From: Polynucleobacter necessarius
GTDB taxonomy: Bacteria; Pseudomonadota; Gammaproteobacteria; Burkholderiales; Burkholderiaceae
DNA: 64,000 nucleotides
NCBI RefSeq assembly: GCF_900095205.1
Contig: NZ_LT606951.1
Span: 1,116,001-1,180,000, forward strand
Direction of reading: 5' to 3'
Shown: positions 1 through 9,910 of the stretch, one piece after another
How positions within the stretch are numbered: position 1 is the first letter of the stretch
Layout of the letters: the number at the start of each line of letters is the position of its first letter
The notes under the pieces: model-generated
What the model was told of the DNA's origin: nothing
The model's database searches: none
What the model saw: the letters and a program-made list of their open reading frames with translations, nothing else
Made by a program: the position numbers and the translations under genes

Positions 1-728
1 TGAGCTATCTTTGCGAAAGTTTCATATTGATCCGGACTATGACTACCGGTAATCACCTCGATCGCCAGACCGCCAAGATCTTTAAAGTGTTTATACAACT
101 CATCCATTTGCATTGCATTAAGCCTACTATAACGACCAGGATGAGCAATCACAGCAACGCCACCGGCCGCCTTAATCCATTTAACGGCATCATCTAGGCT
201 AGCCCACTGATGAGGAACGTATCCCGGCTTACCTTCAATCAAATAATTTTTAAATACATGCTCTGTATCTTTACAAACACCCTGCTCCACTAAAAAGCGC
301 GCAAAGTGAGTTCTAGATATCAAATCATGGTTGCCGGCAAAATGGAGTGCGCCTTCGTAAGCGCCAGGGATACCTACTTTGAGCAATTGTTCCGCCATGA
401 GATGAGCGCGATTGCCTCGGCCTTCACGCGTGCGACGCAAGCCCTCGATAATTCCCAAATGATTGGCATCTATTCCAAGTCCAACAATGTGAATAGTCCC
501 GCCCATCCAGGTAACAGAGATTTCTACCCCAGCAAGATAATCTATTTTTAATGCGCTAGCTGCTTCTCGAGCGCGCTGTTGACCACCCAATTCATCATGG
601 TCGGTCAAGGCCCATAAATGAACTCCATTTTCTTTGGCTCGCTCAGCCAATTCTTCAGGCGTTAAGGTACCGTCAGAAATCACTGAATGGCAATGCAAGT
701 CGACATTAAGGGGTGAAAAGCTACTCAT
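1..728 (-). CDS. PHP-domain phosphoesterase (YciV/RnaseAM-like), truncated by window edge
   Basis: Reading from an ATG at 728 towards the left edge gives 242 open residues with no stop, so the C-terminus lies outside the window. The N-terminus carries the PHP signature: DLHCHSVISDGT at residues 10-21, LTDHDE near 43-48 and an IAHPGRY stretch near 205. These are the metal-binding His/Asp motifs of the PHP superfamily. Members related to E. coli YciV are 5'-3' exoribonucleases or nucleoside 3',5'-bisphosphate phosphatases, so a cytoplasmic phosphoesterase acting on RNA ends or pAp is the likely role (inference). It follows zapE in the same direction with a gap of about 9 nt, so it is probably the last part of the odh-lpd-zapE unit. 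The visible part shows no damage. Confidence 0.85.
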   Translation of the reverse strand, partial: MSSFSPLNVDLHCHSVISDGTLTPEELAERAKENGVHLWALTDHDELGGQQRAREAASALKIDYLAGVEISVTWMGGTIHIVGLGIDANHLGIIEGLRRTREGRGNRAHLMAEQLLKVGIPGAYEGALHFAGNHDLISRTHFARFLVEQGVCKDTEHVFKNYLIEGKPGYVPHQWASLDDAVKWIKAAGGVAVIAHPGRYSRLNAMQMDELYKHFKDLGGLAIEVITGSHSPDQYETFAKIA

Positions 729-737
729 TTCCCTATT

Positions 738-1841
738 TTAGGTCAAGCTGGTATCAATTACTCGGCGCGGTGCATCTAGGTAGTCGCGCGACTGCATCTC
801 AATCAAGCGTGACACGGTTCTAGAGAATTCTGCGGCAATTTGACCCTCGGTATACAAATCGGAGGCTGGAACCTCAGCAGACATGATTAACTTGATCTTA
901 TGGTCATATAAAACGTCAATTAACCAGATAAAACGCCGTGCCTCATTAGTCATTCTCGGAGGCATATAAGGCACCCCTGAGAGAATCACCGTATGGAACT
1001 GATTGGCGATTTCCAAGTAGTCATTTTGTGATCGAGGACCACAACAAAGGGTTTTGAAATCAAACCACACCACGCCATCTGCCATATGCAGAGGACGAAG
1101 CTCACGAGATTCAATATTGAGGACAGGATTACGAGTTTCCTTTTGATTGCCAATTAATGTTTGAAACATTTGACCCAAAGTAGCCTGAGTATCTGCATTC
1201 ACTGGAGTGAGATATGCCTCAACTTGTGCCATTTGTACGCGACGGTAGTCATTACCGGCATCCACATTAAGAACATCTAATTTTTCTTCAAGTAATTTAA
1301 TTGCCGGCAATAATCTATCGCGATGTAAGCCATTAGGATAGAGCTGGTCTGGACGATAGTTTGATGTCATCACGAATTGCACGCGATCAGCAAAGAGCGC
1401 ACTTAACAAGCGATAAAGGATCATGGCATCAGCGATATCGTTAATATGAAATTCATCAAAGCAAATTAAGCGATAGCGATTAGCGATCCTCTTGGAAAGT
1501 TCATCCAAAGGATCTGATAAGCCAGAAAGCTCATGCAATTCACGATGAACTTCCCGCATAAATTCATGAAAATGAATACGAATTTTCTTTTCTAATGGGG
1601 AGGCTGCATAAAAGCAGTCCATCAAGAAAGATTTGCCCCGACCTACCCCTCCCCATAGATAAAGTCCGCGCGGGAGAGCTGGTTTAAAGAGTTTCTTTTT
1701 GAAATTATTGCTGCGGATTTCTTTGTAAGCAATCCATTCGTTTTCACATTTTTGTAAACGCTCAACAGCACGAAGCTGCGCGGGATCGCTTTGATACCCG
1801 CGCGCTTCTAACTCTTGTTGGTAAAACTCAATGGTTTTCAA
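738..1841 (-). CDS. zapE: Cell division ATPase ZapE (AFG1 family)
   Basis: A 367-residue AFG1/ZapE-type P-loop ATPase. Walker A is GGVGRGKS at residues 64-71 and Walker B is CFDEFH around 127-132. The family's conserved SNYRPDQLYPNGLHRDRL segment is also present. In E. coli ZapE destabilises FtsZ polymers at the constricting ring; in mitochondria the homologue is linked to complex IV turnover. The first available start is TTG at 1839-1841, directly after the lpd stop codon (TAA at 1842-1844); the codon before it in frame is that stop, so no upstream start exists. Translation is therefore probably coupled to lpd. The length matches the family and no lesion is visible. Position behind lpd is usual in Burkholderiaceae. 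Confidence 0.92.
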   Translation of the reverse strand: MKTIEFYQQELEARGYQSDPAQLRAVERLQKCENEWIAYKEIRSNNFKKKLFKPALPRGLYLWGGVGRGKSFLMDCFYAASPLEKKIRIHFHEFMREVHRELHELSGLSDPLDELSKRIANRYRLICFDEFHINDIADAMILYRLLSALFADRVQFVMTSNYRPDQLYPNGLHRDRLLPAIKLLEEKLDVLNVDAGNDYRRVQMAQVEAYLTPVNADTQATLGQMFQTLIGNQKETRNPVLNIESRELRPLHMADGVVWFDFKTLCCGPRSQNDYLEIANQFHTVILSGVPYMPPRMTNEARRFIWLIDVLYDHKIKLIMSAEVPASDLYTEGQIAAEFSRTVSRLIEMQSRDYLDAPRRVIDTSLT

Positions 1842-3278
1842 TTATATATTTAATGCACGCGAGTCTGTCGCCAATGCTGCTTCACGCATCACTTCTGACA
1901 AACTTGGATGTGCATGACAGATACGAGCAATATCTTCTGCTGCTGCTTTAAATTCCATTGCAACTGCAGCCTCAGCAATGAGGTCGGATGCATTCGCACC
2001 AATGATGTGTACGCCAAGAATCTCATCGGTCTTTGTATCTGCCAATACCTTGATGAAACCATCGGCACGACCCATACCCAAAGCGCGACCATTAGCCGCA
2101 AATGGGAACTGACCCACTTTATAAGCAACGCCAGCCTCTTTGAGCGCCTGTTCGGTTTTACCAACCCAAGCAATCTCTGGATCGGTGTAAATAACCCAAG
2201 GAATACAGTTGTAATCAATATGTGGTTTTTGACCGGCGATGACTTCAGCAACAAGAACACCTTCATCTTCTGCTTTATGAGCCAACATTGGGCCGCGCAC
2301 TACGTCACCAACCGCATATACGCCAGGCGCTGAAGTTGCACAGGTATGGTCATCAATTGGAATGAAACCACGCTCATCCACTTTGAGGCCAATCTTGTCT
2401 AAACCCAATTTATCCGTGTTTGGTACTCGGCCAACAGAAACAATTAAACGATCGCATTCCAACTTAGCAGCCTTACCAGCGCTATCGGTGTAATTCACTA
2501 CTACACCTTTTTTGTCGGCTTTTACATCGCCAATTTTTACGCCGGTATTGATGCTCAAGCCTTGCTTAGCAAAGAGCTTTTGCGCCTCTTTAGCAATACC
2601 TAGGTCGCAAGCAGCCAAGAATGAAGGCATTGCTTCAAGCACAGTCACTTCAGCACCAAGACGACGCCATACAGAGCCTAATTCCAAACCAATAACGCCG
2701 GCTCCGATTACACCCAACTTCTTAGGTGCAGTGTCAAATTTGAGAGCGCCTTCGTTATCGCAGATCAACACGTTATCAACAGCAATACCTGGGAGATGAC
2801 GAGCTTTAGATCCTGTTGCAATGATGACGTTCTTTGCTGTAACAGTTTCTTTATCTTTGCCATCAATCTTGACTTGATAACCGTCGGCGCCCTTACCTTC
2901 AAAAGACGCATGACCTTTTAATAAGGTCACTTTGTTCTTGCGGAACAAATACTGAATACCGCTAGTCATCTTAGTAACGATGTCATCTTTACGTGCGATC
3001 ATCTTTTTAGAGTCGATGCTCACAGCACCTACTTTAATTCCATGATCAGCGGCGTGATGGCTAATCTTCTCGAACTCTTCAGAAGAAGCTAATAAGGCCT
3101 TGGAAGGAATACATCCAACGTTCAAGCATGTGCCGCCCAAACGTGGCTCACCCTTAGGATCGTCGTATGCATTAGATTCAGCGCAGGCAACTTTAAAACC
3201 GAGTTGCGCTGCACGAATTGCGGCGATGTAACCACCAGGGCCACCACCAATTACGAATACATCAAAAGCTTGGCTCAT
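1842..3278 (-). CDS. lpd: Dihydrolipoyl dehydrogenase (E3 of 2-oxoglutarate dehydrogenase)
   Basis: A 478-residue flavoprotein disulfide reductase that reoxidises the dihydrolipoyl arm of the E2 subunit with NAD+. The FAD-binding GGGPGG is at residues 11-16. The redox-active disulfide is Cys51/Cys56 in GGTCLNVGCIPSK. The NAD-binding glycine cluster GAGVIGLELG follows near 190, and the C-terminal catalytic HPSLSE (His457, Glu462) supplies the base. The protein is full length. It lies 12 nt downstream of odhB in the odhA-odhB-lpd operon, so it is the dedicated E3 of this complex, although in many bacteria it can also serve pyruvate dehydrogenase. Confidence 0.96.
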   Translation of the reverse strand: MSQAFDVFVIGGGPGGYIAAIRAAQLGFKVACAESNAYDDPKGEPRLGGTCLNVGCIPSKALLASSEEFEKISHHAADHGIKVGAVSIDSKKMIARKDDIVTKMTSGIQYLFRKNKVTLLKGHASFEGKGADGYQVKIDGKDKETVTAKNVIIATGSKARHLPGIAVDNVLICDNEGALKFDTAPKKLGVIGAGVIGLELGSVWRRLGAEVTVLEAMPSFLAACDLGIAKEAQKLFAKQGLSINTGVKIGDVKADKKGVVVNYTDSAGKAAKLECDRLIVSVGRVPNTDKLGLDKIGLKVDERGFIPIDDHTCATSAPGVYAVGDVVRGPMLAHKAEDEGVLVAEVIAGQKPHIDYNCIPWVIYTDPEIAWVGKTEQALKEAGVAYKVGQFPFAANGRALGMGRADGFIKVLADTKTDEILGVHIIGANASDLIAEAAVAMEFKAAAEDIARICHAHPSLSEVMREAALATDSRALNI

Positions 3279-3290
3279 GTTCTTTCCTTC

Positions 3291-4493
3291 TTACAAATCA
3301 AGGAGGAGACGTGAAGGATCTTCTAAGGCATCCTTCATAGCAACCAAGCCGAGCACAGCCTCACGTCCGTCAATGATGCGGTGATCGTATGACAATGCTA
3401 AATAGTTAATTGGACGTACCACTACTTGACCGTTTTCAACAACAGCGCGGTCTTTAGTAGCGTGGATACCCAAAATAGCAGATTGTGGTGGGTTGATGAT
3501 TGGAGTAGAAAGCATAGAACCAAATACACCACCGTTAGAGATAGAGAATGTACCGCCAGTCAACTCTTCAATTGACAGCTTACCTTCGCGAGCTTTAACA
3601 CCAAACTCGGCAATCTTCTTCTCAATATCAGCCAAATTCATTTGATCAACATTACGGAGAATAGGAACTACCAAGCCACGTGGTGAACTTACAGCGATAC
3701 CAATATCAAAGTAACCATGGTAAACAATATCATTGCCATCAACAGAAGCGTTGAGTAATGAGAATTTCTTCAAAGCATGTGTTGCTGCTTTAACAAAGAA
3801 AGACATGAAACCTAATTTCACGCCATGAGTCTTCTCAAACTGATCTTTGTACTTGTTACGCAAGGCAATTACTGGACCCATATTGACTTCATTGAATGTA
3901 GTCAAGATAGCGTTGTTTGCTTGAGACTCCAGCAAGCGCTCAGCAATACGAGCACGTAAACGACTCATTGGTACACGCTCTTCAGGACGATCGCCAGTAG
4001 GAATCGGTGCGCTTGGTAACGCAGCAGACTTAGCGCCACCAGCTGAAACATTTAATGCGTCGCCTTTAGTGATGCGGCCATCACGACCAGAGCCAGCAGC
4101 TTGACCGACATCGATATTTTTCTCAGCAAGAATTTTTGCAGCAGAAGGAGCAGCAGCTGCACCGGCTTTAGCAGCAGGTGCTGGAGCTGCTACAGGTGCG
4201 GCAGCTGGAGCTAGAGCAGGCGCAGCGGCTGCAGGAGCGGCAGCTGCAACAGCAATACTATCAATCTTTGCAATTAATTGCTCAGCAACAACAGTGCCAC
4301 CATCAGCGACAACGATTTCTGTCAATATGCCAGCCGATGGGGCTGGAACTTCGAGAACCACTTTATCTGTTTCGATTTCGATCAAGATCTCATCTTGACC
4401 AACGGCGTCGCCAACTTTCTTTTTCCATTGCAACAAAGTTGCTTCAGCAACTGACTCAGAGAGTTGGGGAACTTTAACTTCGAAAATAGCCAT
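3291..4493 (-). CDS. odhB: Dihydrolipoyl succinyltransferase (E2 of 2-oxoglutarate dehydrogenase)
   Basis: A 400-residue E2 subunit with the standard order of parts. An N-terminal lipoyl domain has the lipoylated lysine K44 in [13 protein letters not shown] flexible Ala/Pro-rich linker runs through about residues 80-115. A peripheral subunit-binding domain with [11 protein letters not shown] follows at about 115-150. The C-terminal acyltransferase domain ends with the catalytic [11 protein letters not shown] (His371, Asp375). It transfers the succinyl group from E1-bound thiamine diphosphate to CoA. It sits between odhA (44 nt upstream) and lpd (12 nt downstream). One lipoyl domain is normal for OGDH E2. 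Intact. Confidence 0.96.
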   Translation of the reverse strand: MAIFEVKVPQLSESVAEATLLQWKKKVGDAVGQDEILIEIETDKVVLEVPAPSAGILTEIVVADGGTVVAEQLIAKIDSIAVAAAAPAAAAPALAPAAAPVAAPAPAAKAGAAAAPSAAKILAEKNIDVGQAAGSGRDGRITKGDALNVSAGGAKSAALPSAPIPTGDRPEERVPMSRLRARIAERLLESQANNAILTTFNEVNMGPVIALRNKYKDQFEKTHGVKLGFMSFFVKAATHALKKFSLLNASVDGNDIVYHGYFDIGIAVSSPRGLVVPILRNVDQMNLADIEKKIAEFGVKAREGKLSIEELTGGTFSISNGGVFGSMLSTPIINPPQSAILGIHATKDRAVVENGQVVVRPINYLALSYDHRIIDGREAVLGLVAMKDALEDPSRLLLDL

Positions 4494-4537
4494 GATTAAT
4501 CCTATTGATTTATATATATGTTGAGTTATGAAGACGA

Positions 4538-7393
4538 TTATTTCGTGATCACGTAACCTTTTAATTTGGCAAATGCCGCATTAAGTAAAGACTTCTGCTG
4601 TTCTTGGTGAAGATGGGCATAACCACAAGCTGGAGATGCTGATGCAGGACGGCCTGCATAACCCAGCTTCATACCATCAGACATATTTTCCAAGATATTG
4701 TGTTGCACGAAGAACCAAGCACCTTGGTTTTGTGGCTCATCCTGACACCATACAACTTCTTCTAGCTTTGGATACTTCTTCAACTCAGCAGTTAATGCTT
4801 TATGCGGGAATGGATACAACTGCTCTAAGCGAATAATCGCGACGTCACCAATCTTCTTCTCAGCGCGTTGCTTAACCAAGTCGTAATAGACTTTACCGGA
4901 ACACATTACCAAACGAGTGACTTGTTTAGCGTTGATAGAGTCATCACGCTCACCAATAACAGTCTGGAAACCACCTTTAGTAAATTCGGATAAAGGTGAA
5001 GCGGCTTCTTTATTACGCAGTAATGATTTTGGAGTCATCAAGATCAGCGGCTTGCGGAACTGACGAATCATTTGACGACGCAACACATGGAAAATCTGTG
5101 CTGCAGTTGTCGGTTGAATCACTTGCATATTGGTATCAGCACACAACTGCATGAAACGCTCAAGACGTGCAGAAGAATGTTCTGGGCCTTGACCTTCATA
5201 ACCATGCGGCAACATCAAGACCAAGCCATTAGCACGACCCCACTTCACTTCACCCGAGGCAATGAACTGGTCAATAACTACTTGTGCGCCGTTAGCGAAG
5301 TCGCCGAACTGAGCCTCCCAAATGGTTAAGGTGTTTGGTTCAGCTGCGGCATAGCCGTATTCAAAACCAAGCACAGCCTCTTCAGAAAGAATCGAGTCAA
5401 TCACCACAAACGACGCCTGATCTTTAGTAACGTGCTGAAGCGCAATGTATGCGCCAGTATCCCATTTCTCACGGTTTTGCTCATGCAATACCGCATGACG
5501 GTGAGTAAATGTGCCCCGTCCGCTATCTTCACCAGACAAACGAACTGGATAGCCACTCGCAACCAAAGATGCGAAAGCCATGTGCTCACCCATGCCCCAG
5601 TCAATATTGACTTCACCCTTACCCATCGCAGCGCGGTCGTTATAAACCTTAGCAACCAATGGATGTGCTTTGAAGCCCTCTGGAATGGTGGAAATTTTCT
5701 CGGCCAAGCGTTTCCACTCTGTCAATGGAATTGCTGTATCCGCTTCATCAGTCCACTTCTTATTCAAGAATGGTGACCAATCAACTGCAAACTTACCTTT
5801 GAAGTTGCTCAATACTGGATCGGAAGTTTGTTTACCTTCATCCATTGCAGCACGGTACTCTTTAACCATGAGGTCGCCAGTACCAGCAGGCAATACACCT
5901 TGAGTTTCTAACTTGTCTGCATAGAGCTTACGTGTACCAGGATGCGCAGCAATGATCTTGTACATCAAAGGCTGAGTCATTGCAGGCGTGTCTTGCTCGT
6001 TGTGACCCAATTTACGGAAACAGATGATATCAACCGCAACATCTTTATGAAACTTCATGCGGAACTCAACGGCTAACTTAGTCGCCAGCACTACAGCTTC
6101 AGGATCATCACCATTGACGTGTAATACAGGGGCATCCACAATCTTCATGATGTCCGTGCAATACAAGCTTGAACGTAAGTCGCGCGGATCTGAGGTGGTG
6201 AAACCAATTTGGTTATTAATTACGATGTGCATAGTTCCGCCAGTGGAATAACCACGAACTTCTGACATCGCCAATGTTTCTTGCATGACACCCTGACCAG
6301 CAATCGCTGCATCGCCGTGCACCAACACGGGCATCACTTGCTCGCCCAACATATCGCCACGACGCTCCATACGCGCACGCGCAGAACCCTCAACCACTGG
6401 ATTTACGATTTCAAGATGCGATGGGTTAAATGCCAATGACAAGTGAACTGGACCGCCAGGGGTAGAAATATCGCTTATGAAACCCTGGTGATACTTCACA
6501 TCACCTGCAGGCAATGTTTCTGGGTCTTTGTGTTCAAACTCAGCGAACAAGTCCTTGGGCATTTTGCCCAATGTGTTTACCAATACATTAAGACGACCGC
6601 GGTGTGCCATACCAATGACGATCTCTTGAATACCTTTATTACCTGAGTCACGAATTAATTCGTCCATACAGGCGATGAAACTCTCGCCACCCTCAAGAGA
6701 AAAGCGCTTTTGACCAACATACTTAGCCTGGAGGTAACGCTCCAGACCTTCAGCCGCAGTTACGCGATCCAAAATCTGACGCTTCTCTTCCACATTGAAC
6801 TGTGGAGTTGAACGAATGGATTCTAATTTTTCTTGCCACCACTTCTTAATCTTCTGGTCAGCGATAAACATGAACTCGACACCAATCGTGCCGCAATATG
6901 TTTCACGCAATGCCTGCAGCAAATCGCGCAAGGACATTTCATTTCTACCAAAAAATGTATTACTGGTATTGAAGACGATATCCATATCGCCATCAGTAAA
7001 GCCATAGAAAGCGGGATCTAGCTCAGGAATATCCTGGCGTTCCGTACGCTTTAATGGATCTAAGTTTGCCCAGCGATTGCCGACGTTGCGATACGCGGCA
7101 ATTAACTGCTGAACAGCAACGCGCTTACGCTCCATTTCTGAGTCAGCCGAATCAGAAATGGTTCTGATTGGGCCCCGCTTTGCGCGCTCAGCAAATGAAG
7201 CAACAATGGGTCCGTGTGCGATGTCAGTTCGAGATGAACCGTCAACTGCTGGAATCTGTTTCACGTTATCGAAATAATCTCGCCAATGATCAGCTACTGA
7301 AGCCGGATCGTGCAAGTAGGACTCGTAGAGTTCCTCTACGTAGGGGGCGTTTCCGCCGAAGAGATACGAATTATCTCTTTGGTCCTGCATCAT
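4538..7393 (-). CDS. odhA: 2-oxoglutarate dehydrogenase E1 component
   Basis: The thiamine-diphosphate-dependent E1 subunit, which decarboxylates 2-oxoglutarate and commits carbon to the oxidative TCA cycle. The N-terminal E2-binding peptide includes [20 protein letters not shown]. The core shows the family's [31 protein letters not shown] and [15 protein letters not shown] stretches, and the C-terminal transketolase-like region has [18 protein letters not shown]. The longest reading starts at a GTG at 7402, but I prefer the ATG at 7391-7393: it is preceded by AAGGTGAG at Shine-Dalgarno distance and the GTG overlaps that site. That gives 951 residues. It is the first gene of the odhA-odhB-lpd-zapE unit and shows no lesion. 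Confidence 0.95.
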   Translation of the reverse strand: MMQDQRDNSYLFGGNAPYVEELYESYLHDPASVADHWRDYFDNVKQIPAVDGSSRTDIAHGPIVASFAERAKRGPIRTISDSADSEMERKRVAVQQLIAAYRNVGNRWANLDPLKRTERQDIPELDPAFYGFTDGDMDIVFNTSNTFFGRNEMSLRDLLQALRETYCGTIGVEFMFIADQKIKKWWQEKLESIRSTPQFNVEEKRQILDRVTAAEGLERYLQAKYVGQKRFSLEGGESFIACMDELIRDSGNKGIQEIVIGMAHRGRLNVLVNTLGKMPKDLFAEFEHKDPETLPAGDVKYHQGFISDISTPGGPVHLSLAFNPSHLEIVNPVVEGSARARMERRGDMLGEQVMPVLVHGDAAIAGQGVMQETLAMSEVRGYSTGGTMHIVINNQIGFTTSDPRDLRSSLYCTDIMKIVDAPVLHVNGDDPEAVVLATKLAVEFRMKFHKDVAVDIICFRKLGHNEQDTPAMTQPLMYKIIAAHPGTRKLYADKLETQGVLPAGTGDLMVKEYRAAMDEGKQTSDPVLSNFKGKFAVDWSPFLNKKWTDEADTAIPLTEWKRLAEKISTIPEGFKAHPLVAKVYNDRAAMGKGEVNIDWGMGEHMAFASLVASGYPVRLSGEDSGRGTFTHRHAVLHEQNREKWDTGAYIALQHVTKDQASFVVIDSILSEEAVLGFEYGYAAAEPNTLTIWEAQFGDFANGAQVVIDQFIASGEVKWGRANGLVLMLPHGYEGQGPEHSSARLERFMQLCADTNMQVIQPTTAAQIFHVLRRQMIRQFRKPLILMTPKSLLRNKEAASPLSEFTKGGFQTVIGERDDSINAKQVTRLVMCSGKVYYDLVKQRAEKKIGDVAIIRLEQLYPFPHKALTAELKKYPKLEEVVWCQDEPQNQGAWFFVQHNILENMSDGMKLGYAGRPASASPACGYAHLHQEQQKSLLNAAFAKLKGYVITK

Positions 7394-7402
7394 GATGCTC
7401 AC

Positions 7403-7695
7403 CTTTCATCGGGCCTCCCGAATAAAAACTGTGGTTATAACCATCCGCTTAACGGCTGTACCGTCTCACGAATTGATCTGTGCAAATACTGGCACTACGA
7501 CACAGTAATTTAACACGAATGACCATTGATATATAAAGGGCTTTCCCTGATTTTGCGGGAATTTGGGGTATCCACCTATTTGGGGGGAATTAATAAGAAC
7601 TTTCCTACCTTGGTTTAAAGCATTACCGACAGATTCAAATGATTTTGATTTTTATTCTCTAAATCTTCAAACAGATAAATGAAATTAAGGGAAAT
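7403..7695. promoter_or_regulatory. Divergent intergenic region between odhA and the broken HTH gene
   Basis: About 290 bases separate the odhA start (minus strand) from the HTH pseudogene (plus strand), so promoters for both must lie here. No ORF of note is visible, and I could not pick a convincing -35/-10 pair by eye. Runs of C and G near 7565-7590 flank an AT-rich centre. Confidence 0.4.
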
Positions 7696-8396
7696 ATGAA
7701 AGCAATTACCCCAGAAATGGAATATCTCAGCATACGGCAAAGCACCAAGATTTTGCAAGTATCTTTAGGGACCGTCCAAAAAATGGTTGAATTAGGAAAA
7801 TTAATCGCTTGGAAAACCCGCGGGCGGTCATAGGCGCATATTAGCTAGCTCCCTAGAACAGCAGTTACAGCGCAGAAAAAGAGCAATGCGACAAAAAACT
7901 ACCCAAAACTGTGTAGCGATGGTGATATTTCGTAGGTCTGAAAATGGTCATGAACTTCTAGAATCAATTGCAGACTGGCAATTGAAGGTGGATATGGAGA
8001 TGGCAGTAGATAGCCTAGAAGATCTAATGAAAGCTGTGTCTTATTGCCCCTGATTTGATTTTCTTGGACGCCCTAATACCGCCGGTCGAGCAAGTGCATT
8101 TAATTCATTATTTGAGTAAAAACAAGGACACACAGCGTATACCTATATTGGTAGATGAAGGTTTTATTAAGCTTCATCCAGGAGTAGTTGCACTTGCCGA
8201 TGAGAATTCAGGTGGCAATCATCCCTTTAGCGAAAGTATCCAAAAGGAGCTAGAAAACGGCCTAATTGAACAAAACCCACTCATTATTGGCTATCCAGCA
8301 ACTAATCCAGAATCTGCGGAAGACTGGTCATACGGCAGCAGACATGAGCTGCTTGAACCCCTCTTCGTAGAAGCTCTTGCTAGAAAATGCGCCTAA
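7696..8396 (+). pseudogene. Broken excisionase-type HTH protein with receiver-like C-terminal domain
   Basis: ATG at 7696 has a good AAGGGAAAT ribosome site. The first reading gives a MerR/excisionase-type HTH (residues about 8-40, ending in a WKTRG wing), then stops at a TAG. Removing one G from GGG at 7822-7824 restores a TRGGHRRI wing and about 70 more codons, up to a TGA. Removing one C from CCCC at 8047-8050 restores CPDLIFLDALIPP and an open frame to 8396. The second half resembles a response-regulator receiver: a hydrophobic strand, an Asp in FLDALIPP at the phospho-acceptor position, then a helix. So the ancestor was probably a single-chain DNA-binding regulator of about 230 residues. 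The target is unknown. It is followed by a clear terminator. Confidence 0.75.
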
Positions 8397-8422
8397 ATAT
8401 GGTGGGTGTGATGTATTAATGC

Positions 8423-8450
8423 AAAAGGCCGCTAAATTGCGGCCTTTTTT
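8423..8450. terminator. Bidirectional rho-independent terminator
   Basis: A perfect 10-bp stem (AAAAGGCCGC / GCGGCCTTTT) with a 6-nt loop is flanked by an A run on one side and a T run on the other. It can therefore stop transcription from the broken HTH gene on the plus strand and from the H-NS gene on the minus strand, whose 3' ends converge here. Confidence 0.9.
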
Positions 8451-8472
8451 AAAATCTATTTAAATCAATAGC

Positions 8473-8760
8473 TTATATCAAATAGCTACTGCGATCTCTA
8501 CCCTCAATCCACTTAGGAGCCTTTCCACGGCCCGTCCAAGTTTCACTAGTGGATGGATCGCGGTACTTAGGGGCAACCTTAGCACCAGCGCTTTTAACAC
8601 CAGCTTTTCGACTGAATAAATCACCAGCAGTGAGGTTGTACCGCTCAATAATCGCTTTTGCCTTAGCAATGCCATCCGCCTTTTCAAGGGCAATTGCTTC
8701 TTTAATCTGTTTATCCAACTGCTCACGTTGTTGAGCTAAAAGCTCTTTATAAGAAGACGT
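8473..8760 (-). CDS. H-NS family nucleoid protein with non-standard start codon
   Basis: The C-terminal half is a clear H-NS DNA-binding domain: PKYRDPSTSETWTGRGKAPKW contains the TWTGRGKAPKW core that contacts the AT-rich minor groove. The N-terminal half is a charged helical oligomerisation segment. The first regular start in frame is a TTG at 8718, giving 81 residues and losing part of the dimerisation helix. The natural N-terminus appears to be at 8760, where the frame opens with ACG followed by SSYKELLAQQREQ. A GGAGAG ribosome site lies 10 nt before this ACG, and an in-frame TAA is just upstream. An ATG-to-ACG change is the simple reading. The gene may be translated weakly from ACG, shortened from TTG, or be a fresh pseudogene. 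The product would silence AT-rich genes. Confidence 0.75.
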   Translation of the reverse strand, partial: TSSYKELLAQQREQLDKQIKEAIALEKADGIAKAKAIIERYNLTAGDLFSRKAGVKSAGAKVAPKYRDPSTSETWTGRGKAPKWIEGRDRSSYLI

Positions 8761-8907
8761 ATTATTTTATCTCTCCGAATAATGGTTTATTTATAAGGTT
8801 ATTGTAGAATCAATAACACACCATTGTTATATATAAATTAACTAATCAAGCAACATATATTCGGAATATTACCCTAAAATTATTATCATTATAAATACTA
8901 TATTTAC
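8761..8907. promoter_or_regulatory. AT-rich leader upstream of the H-NS gene
   Basis: About 150 bases of very AT-rich sequence with TATATATAA and ATTATTATCATTATAAATA tracts. It must carry the H-NS gene promoter, reading leftwards. Such tracts are typical H-NS binding substrate, so autoregulation is plausible, but this is inference. Confidence 0.35.
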
Positions 8908-9321
8908 TTAAGGTGTCTTAGATTTTCTGAGCATAAATGTGCCGCTAGACTTAGCAGTAATTTCACCAGCTTCATTCAAAACGATAGCCTCGCAATAGTT
9001 AATCGTTTTACCAGGCTTCAGAATACTTCCCTCAACCACGATTTTGCCAATGCTAGGACGTAAGAAACTGACCATCATATCAATAGTCATGGCACCCAAA
9101 GGAATGTCGGTAGTGCTTCTAGCTGCTGCCCCCATAGCAAAATCCAGTAAGGTCATGATGACGCCTCCATGAGCTATACCAAAACTATTCTCATATTCCG
9201 GCTTAATTTCCAAGCTGATGCGAGACTTACCATCTTTTGCGTGCTCAGGAACTACGCCTAAATGGGCTAAAAATGGAATCTTGAGTCCAAAATAGGATGT
9301 GTGTTCTGAAATGAAGGACAT
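8908..9321 (-). CDS. PaaI-family hotdog thioesterase
   Basis: A 137-residue hotdog-fold protein of the PaaI/YdiI type. The core GIAHGGVIMTLLDFAMGAAA (about residues 50-69) matches the family's catalytic and dimer-forming helix. The following strands TIDMMVSFLRPSIGKIVVEG and the C-terminal AKSSGTFMLR complete the fold. The family hydrolyses acyl-CoA or aryl-CoA thioesters in the cytoplasm; the substrate cannot be told from sequence. It stands alone, with intergenic gaps on both sides, and is intact. Confidence 0.85.
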   Translation of the reverse strand: MSFISEHTSYFGLKIPFLAHLGVVPEHAKDGKSRISLEIKPEYENSFGIAHGGVIMTLLDFAMGAAARSTTDIPLGAMTIDMMVSFLRPSIGKIVVEGSILKPGKTINYCEAIVLNEAGEITAKSSGTFMLRKSKTP

Positions 9322-9392
9322 GAAATTAGCTTATCAATAGATATTTAGTTTGCTCAAGGAATGAATTTGTTTTAAAGCCAGTCTAGTATTGC

Positions 9393-9746
9393 TTATTTTT
9401 CAGCGGCGGCCCTAGACACGCACTCGCCAATTTGTGAAAAATAGGCGCTTGCTTTAGCAGTAGGAATGACATATTTCTTACGACCATCAATATCGGAATA
9501 CCACTTAATCAGCTGCTTACCATGCGGCATGGCTAAACGTCCATGAATTGTGGCCTGAGAGGCAACCTCAGGTTTAAAAAGCAGCTCTCCAACTAATAGA
9601 GGTGTTTTATTTTGGTAGGCAAAACCAACTATCAATAGCAACTTCTCCTCAATAGCATCTAGCCGAGGAAAAGATGGCAACTGCTTAGCAACCATCACCA
9701 AACGCTGAAATCTAAAAAATGTCTCTTCAAAATGACTTTTCATCAA
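9393..9746 (-). CDS. Hypothetical protein, probable winged-helix DNA-binding fold
   Basis: A 117-residue soluble protein. I do not recognise a named family. The pattern of helices followed by a charged hairpin (GRLAMPHGKQLIKWYSDID then GRKKYVIPTAKA) resembles the recognition helix and wing of MarR-like winged-helix proteins. ATG at 9746 (a second ATG follows directly) is taken as the start. Nothing in the neighbourhood points to a target. Confidence 0.6.
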   Translation of the reverse strand: MMKSHFEETFFRFQRLVMVAKQLPSFPRLDAIEEKLLLIVGFAYQNKTPLLVGELLFKPEVASQATIHGRLAMPHGKQLIKWYSDIDGRKKYVIPTAKASAYFSQIGECVSRAAAEK

Positions 9747-9910
9747 TCTTGCCTTATTTATTGCCCGTTACATTTAATAGGTTTAGCTACTTTTGTGTTG
9801 AAACCAGATTTTATCAGTGTTCATAGTACGCCCTTAATAGCAAAAATCCACAAAAACAGTTAAGCTTAAAAGCTTATAAATCCAATAAATATATTGTCGT
9901 CAGTCAAATA

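Noticed and set aside
1889..2333. ORFs on both strands over 120 codons inside lpd
   Set aside because: Shadows of the well-supported lpd gene in other frames.
4178..4477. Plus-strand Gln/Leu-rich ORF of 99 codons opposite odhB
   Set aside because: It is the antisense image of the Ala/Pro-rich linker and lipoyl domain; the repeats come from the GCN/CCN codons of odhB. No ribosome site or family.
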